Assembly (NCBI GenBank): GCA_014526335.1
Contig: JACTAT010000036.1
Coordinates: 2,456,094-2,520,093, forward strand
Source: Chrysaora quinquecirrha
Taxonomy: Eukaryota; Cnidaria; Scyphozoa; Semaeostomeae; Pelagiidae
Direction: 5' to 3'
DNA length: 64,000 nucleotides
In this document: one piece after another, positions 44,891 to 56,111 of the stretch
Numbering within the stretch: position 1 is the first letter of the stretch
Layout: every line of letters starts with the position of its first letter
The notes under the pieces: generated by a model
Seen by the model: the letters and a program-made list of their open reading frames with translations, nothing else
The model's database searches: none
What the model was told of the DNA's origin: nothing
Program-made: the position numbers and the translations under genes

Positions 44891-47800
44891 TCATGGATCA
44901 TAATCATCAGTTTCTTCTTCATAAAGTCTAGCATGACACCCTTTCACGGTTTTTACCTACAAATAATTCAGTATATCGTTGGTTAAAGCAATGTAAAAAT
45001 TGGTTAAAAGATAAATTACTACTACTGACATTTGGGGCATTTGGGCAGGCATAACGCAAACTGTTCCGCTCGGGACGTTTGACGAAGAAAAACGAGTTTG
45101 CAAAGCAACTCACGAGACCCTCTTCTGCTATGTTCCACCATACTTTTAGTTCATCTTTAGTGACATGGATAGTGAAAAAATCAGCAAGATTTCCTTTATA
45201 AATGTTCCGAAAAGTGTTTTTCTAAGCCGAATGCCAGTGCTCTGCAATCAGGGGCGGAAATTCAAGGTGGTCTTGGAGGCTGGAGCTCAAGCCCCCAAAT
45301 TCTTCCAAATGTGTCAGAAATTTTGTGATTTTCTTTTTGAAACGGCAAAAATTGCACATTTTCTCAATTGGTGTGGAAATGTAGGCCATTTTGCCCAAAC
45401 AGTCGGAATTTTAAATTTCCGCCACTGATTATATTTAGTTTACCTAATAATGATGGCGACACACAGTCATAGCACAGAAAAGGGATCCCTATTGTGTGTG
45501 GTGTTACAGTAGCAAATGGGTAGCAAATATACGAAACTTAAGCGCATTGAGATCTATGCTAAATGACAGCTTCTTCAGCCATTACAGATGCTGCTTGTAC
45601 GGCAACACAAGATGAAATAAATAGAATGAATATTAAGCGTTGTATACCTTGGAAGAAAAGATGTCGATTCAGGCGTTGCCGTCGCGGTCGATTTATCTCC
45701 CAATATGGTATGAACACGGCGAAGCTATTTGTCTTTCGTAATCCAACCGCGTTCAGTGGTCTTGGGTTTACTTGCTTAGATGATTCTGCAGCATTGGAGA
45801 CATCATCGTAGGCTGCAACCGTTGCAACGTCAATTGCCGTTTCAGCGTCATTTTCGACTTTGCGAAACTGACACCTTTGACCTTCTCTTGTCACATTGTT
45901 TTTGACCATGTCTGCTGCGTCGTTGAGGCGTCGTCTTGCAGCTAATATCATTTCTGCGGAAAATTGAAAATGCGCTTTATCAATGCATGCATTACATAGA
46001 CTAATAAGTATGTTACTATATGTATCTTATGCGAAACATGTTTATAAGAAACTCCTTTTCCAGAGAATCCAAGAATTTGAACTAATCTTTTGAACTAATT
46101 TTGGCCGATGGAACTCTTATCTATCTGTAAAAGCTTTGAAGAGACAACAACAAAGATAGAGACTTCATTCATTGCTTGAGGGATACATCTCTGCATCTCA
46201 GTCCTCGTGTATTCAACAACATAACATAACAGCGCATGCGTAACATAAAGATAGGCTGACAACGTCACACCTTTCCTTCAATAGAAACAAAATGAATGAA
46301 TAAAAGTAATGCAAAAATAAAAGATAAAAAATTAAAAATTGTCTTTTGATATCTTCACAGTTCATTGCTATGAATTATGTCCAGTAAGATAGTCTGGCCG
46401 AATTACTCTTCTACCACTTCTGGTGACAGTAGGTTTATAGAATTGTAATTGCCTGTGATCAAATCTGGTTTCATCTGAGTAAACGGGTTCTGACTGAGGT
46501 TCCGATTGCTTCTGTACAGCTGTTTGAGGGCGGTGCTCTTCTTGGTTAGGTTGAAAAGATACTTCTTGAGTTGGTTGAGGTATTGCTTCCTGTTCCGTTG
46601 TTGGGTCTGGGAATGAATCATCTTCATCAACATCATTAAAGAGCTCATTAGTGTGGCGTAAGAACTTTCGATTTCGCCTTAAGATTCTGCCATCTTCTGT
46701 TTTCACGTTGTATGATCGGATATTCACCTGTTCTAGGATGCATCCTTTAGTCCAACGCCCAGTTCGATCGTTCTGTTTAGGCTTGATCCTGACCACATCA
46801 CCATTCGTTAATGTGCTGAGTTGTTTCGAACCTCTGTTGAAATACTTTGCCTGCAACTGTTTCCTTTTGTGAAGATTGTCTTGAACTTCAGGTACAATTT
46901 CTGGTTTCAGGAGTTTCTTGGACATTGGAAGCAGGGTTTTGGCTCTTCTGCTGAAGATTCTTTGAAATGGAGAGCTGTCCATTCCCTCTGATGGTGTGTT
47001 TCTCCATTCAAGTAGCGCAAGATAAAATCGGTGCCAGACTCGGCAGCTTTCTTCATAAGCATTTTGGCAGTCTTGACTGCATTCTCTGCCTTGCCGTTAC
47101 TTTGGGGATATTCTGGAGAGCTAAGTTCGGTAATAAATTCGTATTCCTTACTGAAGTCTTGGAATTCTTTTGAAGCAAATGGGACATTGTCACTCATAAG
47201 TTTTTCTGGAATACCGTGAGTAGAGAAGTGTCTCTTTAGCTTCTTCTTGATTTCTCCCGCAGTTTTGTGGAAGAGGCGATCTATCTCGAAGTAATTTGAA
47301 TAGCAATCCACTGTGACAAGGTAGTCTTTGTTGTTGAATGTGAGAATATCAGCGGCAATAATTTGCCATGGGTGACTTGGAATTTCTCGTGGAATGAGTG
47401 GTTCCTTGGCCTGATTTCTTTGGAATGTGTTACAAATGTCACACTTGGATATAAAATCAGTCAGATCTTTATTCATGCCAGGCCAGTAAACTGCTTCTCG
47501 TGCTCTCCTAAGGCAGCTCTGTATTCCGGTGTGTGCGACATGCAGTTTCTCTCGAATCTTTTTTCGCAGTTTCTCTGGGATTATTGCTCTATTACCCTTG
47601 AATATCACATTATCTTGAGCTGCCAGTTCATCTCTGATGGAAAAATATGGATGGAGGCAAACCGGAAGTCTTTGTTTGTCTTCTGGCCATCCACTTAGGA
47701 TAGTGTGTTTCAATAGCTGCAGAGTCCTATCACTAGCAGTCTCTCTTTGGATTTCTTTCAATTGGGGCTCTGAGATTGGGAGATGATTTATCATATGAAT

Positions 47801-50800
47801 GGTTTCAAGCTCTGCTTCAGTTTCTGATTTCGGTCTCTTCTCTGCTGGGAGGTATGCTCGAGACAGTGTATCTGCCAGAACCATGTCTCTGCCAGGCTGA
47901 TACTTGATTTTAACATCATAAGATTGCAGCCTCAGTAAAAGCCTTTGAAGCCTCTTAGGAGCCGATGCTAATGGTTTACTGACAATGGAGACTAGAGGCT
48001 TGTGATCTGTCCAAAGAATAACCTCTCTACCGTATACATAAGTATGGTGATGTTCTACACCAAAGACAAGTGCAAGGAGCTCTTTCTCGATTTGGCTGTA
48101 ATTTTGTTCCGCAGCAGTTAGTGCTCTACTTGTATAAGACACTGGGCGACCCTCTTGCATGAGAACAAAGCCAAGGCCTTTTGAGGAGGCATCGCCTTGT
48201 CCCTCTGTGGGTGTCCTCGGTCAAAATACTTGAGGACAGGCGCCTCACATAATGCAGTTTTGATGTCGGCAAAGGCCTTGGCTTGTAACTCGCCCCACTG
48301 CCATGGTGTATCTTTATGAGTAAGACTTCGCAGAGGTTCACAGGCCTCTGAGAGTTTTGGTAGGAACTTGGCAAGATATTTAACCATGCCAATGAATCTT
48401 TGGACACCAGCTACATCACTTGGTGCTTGCATCTTTGTATAGCTTCAACCTTTGCTGGATCTATTTTCAAACCATGTTGGGTTAGGATGTGCCCAATGAA
48501 GGAGACTTCTGTGCATTTGAATTTGAATTTTTCTTTGTTGAGCTTGATGTTTTTCTCTTGGCAGCGCTTTAAGAGAGCAAGCAGATTCTCATCATGGTTT
48601 CTAACAGCAGCTTCGTATGTGTCTCCTTTTCCAGTGATGAGGGCATCATCCGCAACTGCATGTACACCGGATAGTCCTTCAATACACTGGTCAAATTTGC
48701 GCTGGAAGTGTTCAGAAGCCGGTTTAATACCGAAAGGCATCCGGAGGTACCTCCAACGACCCCAGGGTGTCTGGAATGTTGTGAGCATGCTTGACTCTTC
48801 ATCGAGTTCGATTTGAAGATATCCTTCTTTCAAGTCAATTTTGCTGAATACTTTGACGCCTTCTAATTCTGGCAAGACATCATCTATCAATGGTAGAGGA
48901 TAGTGACTTCGCTTCAAAGCTTTGTTCAGATGCTGTGGGTCAATACAGACACGGAGTTTTCCATTGGGTTTTTCTGCGATGACCAGATTTGATACCCAAT
49001 CCGTTGGACCAGTGACCTTTTCGATGACCTGTAGGTGCTCTAATCTCTCGAGTTCCTCTTTGAGCTTAGCTTTGAGGGCAATAGGTACCCGACGAGGTGG
49101 CATAACAACAGGGGGCTGTGACTCATCAATGTCTAAGTGTAGCTTGCCAGGCATTTTGCCAAGTCCTTCAAAGACAGACCCAAACTGATGTTTTATGTTC
49201 TCTATGGTGACTGTAGTATCAGTGGTGGCTGTCATAACAGTGGCAGTGGCATCAGCTTGTTGGACTGGACATTGTAGACCTCTTGATACAGAGCGACTGG
49301 AGCTATCTGAGATATTATCATAATTGACTGTCAAAAGACCCATCTTTTGGGCAGCATTAGCTCTAACAATGGTATATAGTCTCCTGCACAACCACAAACC
49401 TGACCGTGTACTCACTATTGTTCTTTGGATTGACCAATTTAAGCCGACAAGTACCAGCTATAGGCAATAAGGCTGTACTGTACATGCGTAGAGAGTTAGT
49501 GGATTTTCCAATATTGGTGCCTGGAGGAACAAATTGTTCTGGGAGAACATTACAAGTTGCACCTGAGTCAAGCTGGAAGGAGACCTGTTTGTCATGAACA
49601 ATCATTGTGGCAAAAATTTTGTTCTTAGGAGGAACCTTGGACACGGCATTGATCTCTAAATTGTTGTCAGGAGAAATTTCAACAATAAGAATTTCTTCAT
49701 CACTAGAGAGGGTTTCTTCTCTTACAGTGTGAATCTTTTTAGCAGAAAAGGTATCTCTCTTACCTTGATTTTTAGAGGTGGTACATTTTTCTTTAAAGTG
49801 GTTTCTCTTGCCACAGCTAGAGCAAACTTGGCCATAGGCTGGACAGTAATCCTTGTTTCTTTTATGACTTTGTCCACAAAATTTGCAGTTTGATATGAAA
49901 GCTCTGTTATCTTCTCTCTTGGTGTTCTTTTGTCTGCCAACATAGTGTACCAAAGGATCATCATTGTCAGAAGGACCTGCCATGGCCCTAGCTTGGGCAG
50001 TAGTGGTTTCTGCAGCTCTGCATAAGTCAATGCATTTTGAGAGTGTCAGCTTTGGTTCTTGTAGCAATTTTCGTCTTACTGCATTATTGTGAATTCCACA
50101 GACTATTCTGTCACGGATCAATTCATCACGGAGAGTGCTAAAGGCACAGGTGGCAGCTAAGGCTCGCAAAGAGGTAGCGAGGCTTCAAGGATTCAGTAGG
50201 CTCTTGCTGGCGGTTGTTGAATTTGTATCGTTCATAAATAACATTAGTTTCACCAATACAGTAAGTGTTCCATAAATCGAGAATTTTGGCAATATTTTGA
50301 CGTTCACTGTCATCCTGATACGGAAGTGCATTGTGTATGGTGAGAGCTTCAGGGCCAATACAAGTGATGAATGTAGCTACTCGAAAATTATCAGGCTTAG
50401 AGATCAAATTTGTGACGGTTTCATACGCGTTCCATAGCTGTCGCCACTGTTTCCAATTCTCTGCGAGGTTACCACATAGATTCAGTCTGGGAGGTAGAGG
50501 AACATTCGATATGAACGATGAACTTGCTCCGGTGTGGTCATGAGTAGAGCTAGTAGAAGGGCTAGGCCCATTTTGATCTGGATTCGACATAGTATGTTAA
50601 TATGGCCTAAAGTAAACAAATTTTAGCAGAATCCTAAGTCTGCGAATATTAATCAATATGTGTTTCACCTGACACCATGTAAAAGCTTTGAAGAGACAAC
50701 AACAAAGATAGAGACTTCATTCATTGCTTGAGGGATACATCTCTGCATCTCAGTCCTCGTGTATTCAACAACATAACATAACAGCGCATGCGTAACATAA

Positions 50801-53800
50801 AGATAGGCTGACAACGTCACACTATCTTGACAAATTTGATGTTTTATTCCCTTCGAAAATTGCATACTTTAATGAAAATTTAGAACAAGTTCAAAAAACC
50901 TTTAAACAACTTATGGTATCATATCACAAACTGCAATCCCGGACAAAACTCATGAGACCAACAGTGAAAATGCTCTACTTACCAAACATATCGTCCCCCT
51001 TCCCCCGAATCAATGTTGTTTTCGCAAATGGAAGTAAAAGACAATCTGTAGAACATCAAAGAAACCCTCAGCGGCGGATCTAGCCCAAAATCTGACAGGG
51101 GCAAATTATACAAGAAAGTTGATTTACCAATAATTTCACATTAACCATTACGACTATAACCAAATGACACCCGAAACATATCACAAAGTTGAATTAAAGA
51201 CAACGAACAACCGAGTGGCTGTTCTTGTTTCTTTGAAAACTACCCCCTGTATGAAAAACACTCGTCATGGAAAACCTCCTGGTTAGCTACAAGATCCCCC
51301 TGTCCATCCTCAATTTGCACTGTGACAGCAACTAAAATCCCCCCGAATCATCGGTTCTCTTTGATGTTTTAGTATTTTTGAAATTCACGGGTGCGACCGC
51401 CAGATTTTTGCACCCGTGGATCAGCACAGTGATTGGCTAATTCACTTCCACGGGTGCATAAAATGTGGTAATTTACGGGTCACGGGTGCAAACGCCAATC
51501 CCATTTAATCGGGCCAAGGTTTACAAAGAAATCTGGGCAAATTCTAGTCCGTGGAATATTGCATCTTGTGTGGGAGGCAAAACAAAGCCTTTAGAATGAA
51601 AGGAATGTCTGCAATGGAAAAGAACAGGGACTCTGAGTCTGTTGTTGTAAAATACAAAAGACCAGGATCGAGGATCAATAAAAGAGCATACCAGAAGCAA
51701 TTTCAATTAAATTCAAAAAACACAATTTTCGCTCAGCAAATCTGACGGGTGCTTAAGCACCCTTCGCACCCGTCTGGATCCGCCACTGGAGTTACTAGCA
51801 AGTTACTTAAGAAGAAAGTTAGATGCAAACTTCTACTTTATATCAATATCAATATCAATATCACTATCACTATCTCTATCACTAACATTATCAATATCAA
51901 TATCAATATCATTATCATTATCAATATAAATATCATTTTCACTATCAATATCAATATCAATATCAATATCAATATCAATATCGATATCAATATCAATATC
52001 AATATCAGTATCAATATCCATATCAATATCAATATCCATATCAATATCAATATCAATATCAATACCACTATCAATACCAGTATCAATATCAATATCAATA
52101 TCCACATTAGTATCATTCTCACTATCGCTATCAATATCAATATCGATATATATCAATATCAATATCAATATCAATATCAATATCAATATCAATATCAATA
52201 TCAATATCAATATCAATATCAATATCAATATCAATATCAATATCAATATCAATATCAATTTCTTTTCTTTTCCTTTCTTTGTGCTTAAATTTTCTTTCAG
52301 ATATAATTTGTAGTACATTAGGATTTTAAAATATGGTTTCTTATTAAGTATATATAATGTAAGTAGTTAAATTGAGAGCCCCTTGAAAACCAGCACATTG
52401 CTACATTGCTGAAGGGTTACTCTCCGTAAACAATTGAAAATGAAAAAAAATTGAAAATGAAATGAAAAATCGATATCGATATCAATATCAATATCAATAT
52501 CAATATCAATATCAATATCAATATCAATATCAATATCAATATCAATATCAATATCAATATCAATATCAATATCAATATCAATATCAATATCAATATCAAT
52601 ATCAATATCAATATCAATATCAATATCAATATCAATATCAACATTAATCAAAACCTCTAAAATACTAAGTAGCGTTTAGGCACACATTAGCTTCCCAGCA
52701 TATATAATTAGTAGGTATTGCTAGGACTGAACAAGGTTTTACCTTCAGGTGTAAGGACATCACTTTCAACATCATGATGAAAGCTGACTTCATCGGATGA
52801 TAAATGGTCCTCTTCTGTGCAGTAGCTCTCGAATGAGTCATCTGCATAATCTTCGCTCCTTTCATGTAGGTCATCTGCTGTCCATATATCTACAGAGCTT
52901 TGTCCGCAGTACTGTTCGCAACGAGAACCGGACAACAGGCTTTCAGGTGTGTTAAAATTATCGTCAGGCATTTCTGAATAGCTTTCTGATTTCAGTCCAG
53001 CAAAATCGGTAGAAGTTCCTGTAAAAATTAATGAGAGTTAAGATTTTGCATTAAGGTATTGTGGAGTCGTGATCTTGTTATCCACCTAACTAGTTGCGTC
53101 AGGAGTTTAGTGAGGACGGTATTCGAACGCTAGCAACGATGTAATGTTGGCGACCTTTGGCCAAGCCTTAGTCGTTACCAGTTTGAAATTCGATAGAAGC
53201 GCTAATTATAGCTTAGTGTCTTCGACCGTTCTTTGCTATATAGGCAACCATTGTCACTAGTTATTCATTAGCCTTTGGCAACATTCAATAATAATGATGT
53301 ATTTTATACCTGAATTGCTGTCACTCGCGGATTCTGGCGATTGCAGTAGATCTTCGATAAGGTCATCTGTGGATATGTCCCCATAGCAGCATACTATCTC
53401 TTTCTCCTTAGGGGTTGTCGTTGACTCCCACTTGAGATACTCTTCAAGCATATCATCAAAGAGGGTCCTGAAGGGGGGTGTCTAATCCCATTTCCTAGTC
53501 GATTTTTCTTCAAAATCCCATTTCCAGTCTTCGAAATCCCATCCCCAGTCTACCGTATGTTCAAATTAATATACTTAATTTCCACAACGACAGTGTGATC
53601 TGCTAAGGATTGGGGACTAAATTTTCAATGAACTGATATGTTCAGTCTGCGTGTAAAGATGTAGAAAGTTCTGAAAAAATGTTATTTATTACATTTTAAA
53701 TATTAACAGCTACATTTTTATTCAAAACTACTTATTAAAATTCATTTTTTTTGTATTTTTAGAACGACAAAAAGCGAATCCCATTCCCATCTGGTGTTCT

Positions 53801-55077
53801 GTTCCCCATTCCCAGGGGACGTAATCCCAGTCCCAGTACATCCAATCCCAGTTTCCCAGCCCAAATTCAGGCCAATCCCATTCCCATTTTACCCCTTCAG
53901 GACCCTCATCAAATGAGCTGTTCGCATCGGCTAGCTCCGATGAAATTCGCGCCAATGAAGTCTGGTCATTGATTTTTGCCTGGCTGTCATTGGCTGCAGT
54001 ATCTGTAGAAAAAAAATGACATGTTAGCTTTTTATTAAGAACTGTTGCATTGGCAGTTTGCACTCCTTTGTTTATTGTCTAAATTGTAATCTTTTTTTCT
54101 GACTTCTCTCCAAATCTGCGGGCAAATCATTCCATCTCTAACACATTTGCTGAAAATCCCATTGTTTTAACGGAAATCTCTTAGAAATCCTTTTGTTTCA
54201 TGGATATCTCGCACACTGTTTTGGAGAGTGAATTGCCCCTGCTCTCGATTACATGTTATGTATCGCAGAACTCTCAAACAGAAACTCTTATGTGAAAGAG
54301 TATTTTGTATTATTGTGCTGAGTATTATGTATTAATCAATTCAAAAAATAATGGAAAGAATATTAAAACTACTAGCAAAAAACAAGGTCTACTATAAGGA
54401 TAAGATAGGACTCATAAAAACAGATATTTGATTTCTTAGTTGGGAGACGAGAATTAAAGCCGCATTTTTTCGACTGTGTGAAGACTCTATTTAAATTACA
54501 AAATGGTTCCAAACCTTAAAGGCTTTCCAATGCTTTTAGAGGGGAAAGCTTCGAACTACTATTTTGATCTTATTGGAAAAACCCAAGCGAAAGAAAATGA
54601 CCGAGAAAGAATGGGCGGGGAAGAGGCCTATAGTAAAGTGGAGTTGAAAAGTGTAGCTACAACGAATGATTTACCATTTTCTATACGTTTGCTTAACAGT
54701 AGCGATATGCCACTATTTTCCCAGAGCTCGGCATCTTCGTAGAGCTCTTCATCATCATCGATCTCTTTCGTGGCTTCCTTCGAACGAACTCGTATGAAAT
54801 TCGTCTGCCTTCGAGCTTCCCGTTCTTCTTCGAATTCTTCGGAACTCTTTTTTGTTGAACGGACGCTTTTGAAAAGACCAATGATTCTACTGTTGATTTC
54901 CTTGGCTGGAGAATGATTGGAATATTGAAGCATCTCACTGTCGTCTTCCTTGAAAGGAGCGACAATGTTGCTTTTCGGTAAGCAACCTTTGAACAATCCC
55001 GCGATGCGAGAAAACGACGACAAAGAAGACCGAAAACGGTCAGTTCTTCGCTGAAACAAAACATTTCTCGGTATCAT
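44891..55077 (-). CDS. Unrecognised acidic protein gene, seven exons, one split by a MITE
   Basis: I do not recognise the product. Exons (minus): 54714-55077; 53907-54002 plus 53310-53453 (one exon split by a MITE); 52743-53018; 45648-45953; 45114-45154; 44891-44956. Borders are GT-AG and every phase joins correctly, giving about 430 residues if the MITE and one target-site copy are ignored. Residues 23-30 (SRIAGLFK) and 63-70 (SRIIGLFK) form an internal repeat. The middle is rich in D, E and S (DDDEELYEDAE, SSDEVS, EEYLKWES), probably disordered. The C-terminal part has INRPRRQRLNRHLFFQ and ends LYEEETDDYDP. No signal peptide or membrane span. Intron 4 (45954-52742) holds the Ty3/Gypsy element. 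As read, the MITE introduces a stop; the gene may be null on this haplotype or splice around it. Confidence 0.7.
45249..45427. mobile_element. Short MITE (CAGGGGCGGAAATT termini)
   Basis: Starts CAGGGGCGGAAATTCAAG and ends TTTAAATTTCCGCCACTG, a terminal inverted repeat of about 14 bp. It is 179 bp, with no coding capacity. It lies in the intron between the 45648-45953 and 45114-45154 exons. Confidence 0.7.
46126..46269 (-). repeat. 3' LTR of the Ty3/Gypsy element
   Basis: 144 bp, TGT...ACA, identical to the LTR at 50678-50821. The adjacent outside bases are CTATC. Confidence 0.97.
46368..48432 (-). pseudogene. Ty3/Gypsy RNase H and integrase (frameshifted)
   Basis: Three frames cover this part: 48432-48118 (end of reverse transcriptase), 48160-46907 (RNase H: VSYTSRALTAAEQNYSQIEK, LWTDHKPL; integrase: HVAHTG...CDIC zinc region and the D, D, E catalytic residues in ADILTF, LMSDNVP and NGKAENAV) and 46982-46368 (integrase C-terminal part with the GDVVRIKPKQ and GRILRRNRKFLRHT motifs). 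Single-base shifts fall near 48140 and 46940. Confidence 0.9.
48411..49415 (-). pseudogene. Ty3/Gypsy reverse transcriptase
   Basis: Contains LRVCIDPQHLNKALKRSHYP, FSKIDLKEGYLQIELDEES, LRMPFGIKPASEHFQRKF, VADDALI and FIGHILTQHGLKIDPAKVEA, in the order of Ty3/Gypsy reverse transcriptases. The catalytic box reads VADD, where the family usually has Y-x-D-D. The frame breaks after IQRCKHQVM and continues (FIGMVKYLAKFLPKLSE) in the neighbouring frame at 48432-48118. Confidence 0.92.
49363..50590 (-). pseudogene. Ty3/Gypsy gag and protease (frameshifted)
   Basis: The first frame (50590-50138) starts MSNPDQNGPSPSTSS and has the capsid-like region WKQWRQLWNAYE. It is displaced by a single-base shift near 50180. 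The continuation (to 49363) holds a zinc-knuckle pair ending C-x2-C-x4-H-x4-C (CSSCGKRNHFKEKC) and an aspartic protease motif LDSGAT. The retroelement is inactive as read unless the shift is a sequencing error. Confidence 0.9.
50678..50821 (-). repeat. 5' LTR of the Ty3/Gypsy element
   Basis: 144 bp, identical to 46126-46269. The adjacent outside bases are CTATC (50822-50826). On the minus strand it is followed directly by a TGG-type primer-binding site. Confidence 0.97.
51069..51788. mobile_element. hAT-like nonautonomous element
   Basis: Starts CAGCGGCGGATCTAGCCC and ends TCTGGATCCGCCACTG, forming imperfect CAGnGGCGGATC terminal inverted repeats. Near the right end is GACGGGTGCTTAAGCACCC, a palindrome. 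No intact transposase frame. It lies in intron 4 of the unrecognised gene. Confidence 0.65.
51840..52258. repeat. (ATATCA)n microsatellite
   Basis: Hexanucleotide repeat, the reverse complement of the GATATT tract at 1441. The first two thirds carry many substitutions, while 52150-52258 is almost pure. The Ile-Asn/Gln-Tyr frames across it are artefacts. Confidence 0.97.
52470..52640. repeat. (ATCAAT)n microsatellite, nearly pure
   Basis: About 170 bp of uninterrupted ATCAAT units, the same hexamer as at 51840-52258 and 210 bp from it. It is preceded by GAAAAATCGATATCGAT. It lies in intron 4 of the unrecognised gene, about 100 bp from exon 52743-53018. Confidence 0.97.
53462..53906. mobile_element. 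hAT-like MITE inserted in a coding exon
   Basis: Perfect 15-bp terminal inverted repeats, AGGGTCCTGAAGGGG at 53462 and CCCCTTCAGGACCCT ending at 53906. 8-bp flanking duplication CATCAAAG (53454-53461) and CATCAAAT (53907-53914). The interior is made of degenerate AATCCCATTCCCAG units. Removing the element and one duplication rejoins the interrupted exon in frame (…ANSSFD + DMLEEYLKWE…). Confidence 0.92.
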
Positions 55078-56111
55078 TTTCGTACCAAGAAGTAAACGAT
55101 TCCGAATGATGTGTTACAATAACTCTTTGCACTCGTAAGCGAAAGCAAAATAATTTGAAATAGCCATTAGCTTATTGAGTTTTAAATAGCATATAGACAT
55201 AAATTTGATTGTTACGTAATTGGTTAATTGGAATTCTGTAAAAAACTATTGTGACGTAATTCTGATTGATCAAATGATTATAACTTTACTAATTTTTTTT
55301 TCATAGATTTTTAGCCGAGATTTATTTTTAGCCTCAAAAAAAGTTAGAAACCTAGAAAATATCTATGTCTTACTATAATCATTTTAATGATTCGCCCTCG
55401 GCGCTTATGAAAAATTTTCTATTTTTAGGGCGCTCAGTCAGGATGAGCGATTAGAAGAAGCGAGTGCTTATCCATGTTCTCGTGAATGGACATAGACACT
55501 TCCCAAATTTTAGTTTCAACATTCCCCAGACTTACTTTAATATCATTTTAACATACTTTATTCGTTGTGGCAGTCTTCATAGCTTTGTCGACATACACGT
55601 TTTTTTAATAAGAAAGTGGTTTATAAGAAAGTAGTGCTCAGCATCTTAAAAACTCACGACATATCAATAATGGATTCTTTAAACTTAAGAAAGTTCTGTT
55701 TCATATTTTCGCTCTTAATGTTTCATTTCATTTTTCATTTATTTTCATAGTCGCAAGATGACTGCGACTGCTGCGACTGAAGAGAATCAGTTGTCAACTA
55801 ATCGCAGAAGTAGAGCATGCCCAACTATATCTGGAACTGTGCGCCGACTACCTGCGGTCTTAAAGGAACTAGTTACGAACAACTTCTCAAAGCGCTTATG
55901 TCGACAGGTTAGTTGCGATAAATTAGTTCCGAAAATCGCCGATAAACAGTCTCGGCAACTACTTCTGACTGTGCACATATATCGACAAAAGCCTGGAAGA
56001 GAAATCTACGTGTTTAACTTAACAAATAATTTACTCCAAGATATAAATTATTCACAATACATACTCAACTCAAAAGAAAACTGTACATTAAAAATAGTGA
56101 ATGATAATAAG
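55078..56111. other. Intergenic between the unrecognised gene and RPP21
   Basis: No host gene is supported. About 55590-55700 is a TATAAGAAAG-type repeat piece. From 55750 to 55980 many short inverted CGACTG/CAGTCG and GTTGTC/GACAAC pairs give open frames on both strands, more like a decayed inverted-repeat element than a gene. Confidence 0.5.

Larger units (their letters stand above)
46126..50821 (-). mobile_element. Ty3/Gypsy LTR retrotransposon, full length, identical LTRs
   Basis: A 4.7-kb element on the minus strand. The two 144-bp LTRs (46126-46269 and 50678-50821) read identical base for base, begin TGT and end ACA, and are bounded by a perfect 5-bp target duplication CTATC (46121-46125 and 50822-50826). 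A primer-binding-type TGGTGTCAGG follows the 5' LTR and a polypurine tract (GAAGGAAAGG) precedes the 3' LTR. Internal order is gag, protease, reverse transcriptase, RNase H, integrase, which is the Ty3/Gypsy order. No envelope-like frame. The reading frame is broken at several points (near 50180, 49400, 48420, 48140 and 46940). It lies in intron 4 of the unrecognised gene, same strand. Confidence 0.97.

Noticed and set aside
44928..45113. Minus-strand frame with FVKRPERNSLRYACPNAP
   Set aside because: It falls in the intron between two better exons (45114-45154 and 44891-44956) that join in phase. The frame reads through the GTGAGT donor.
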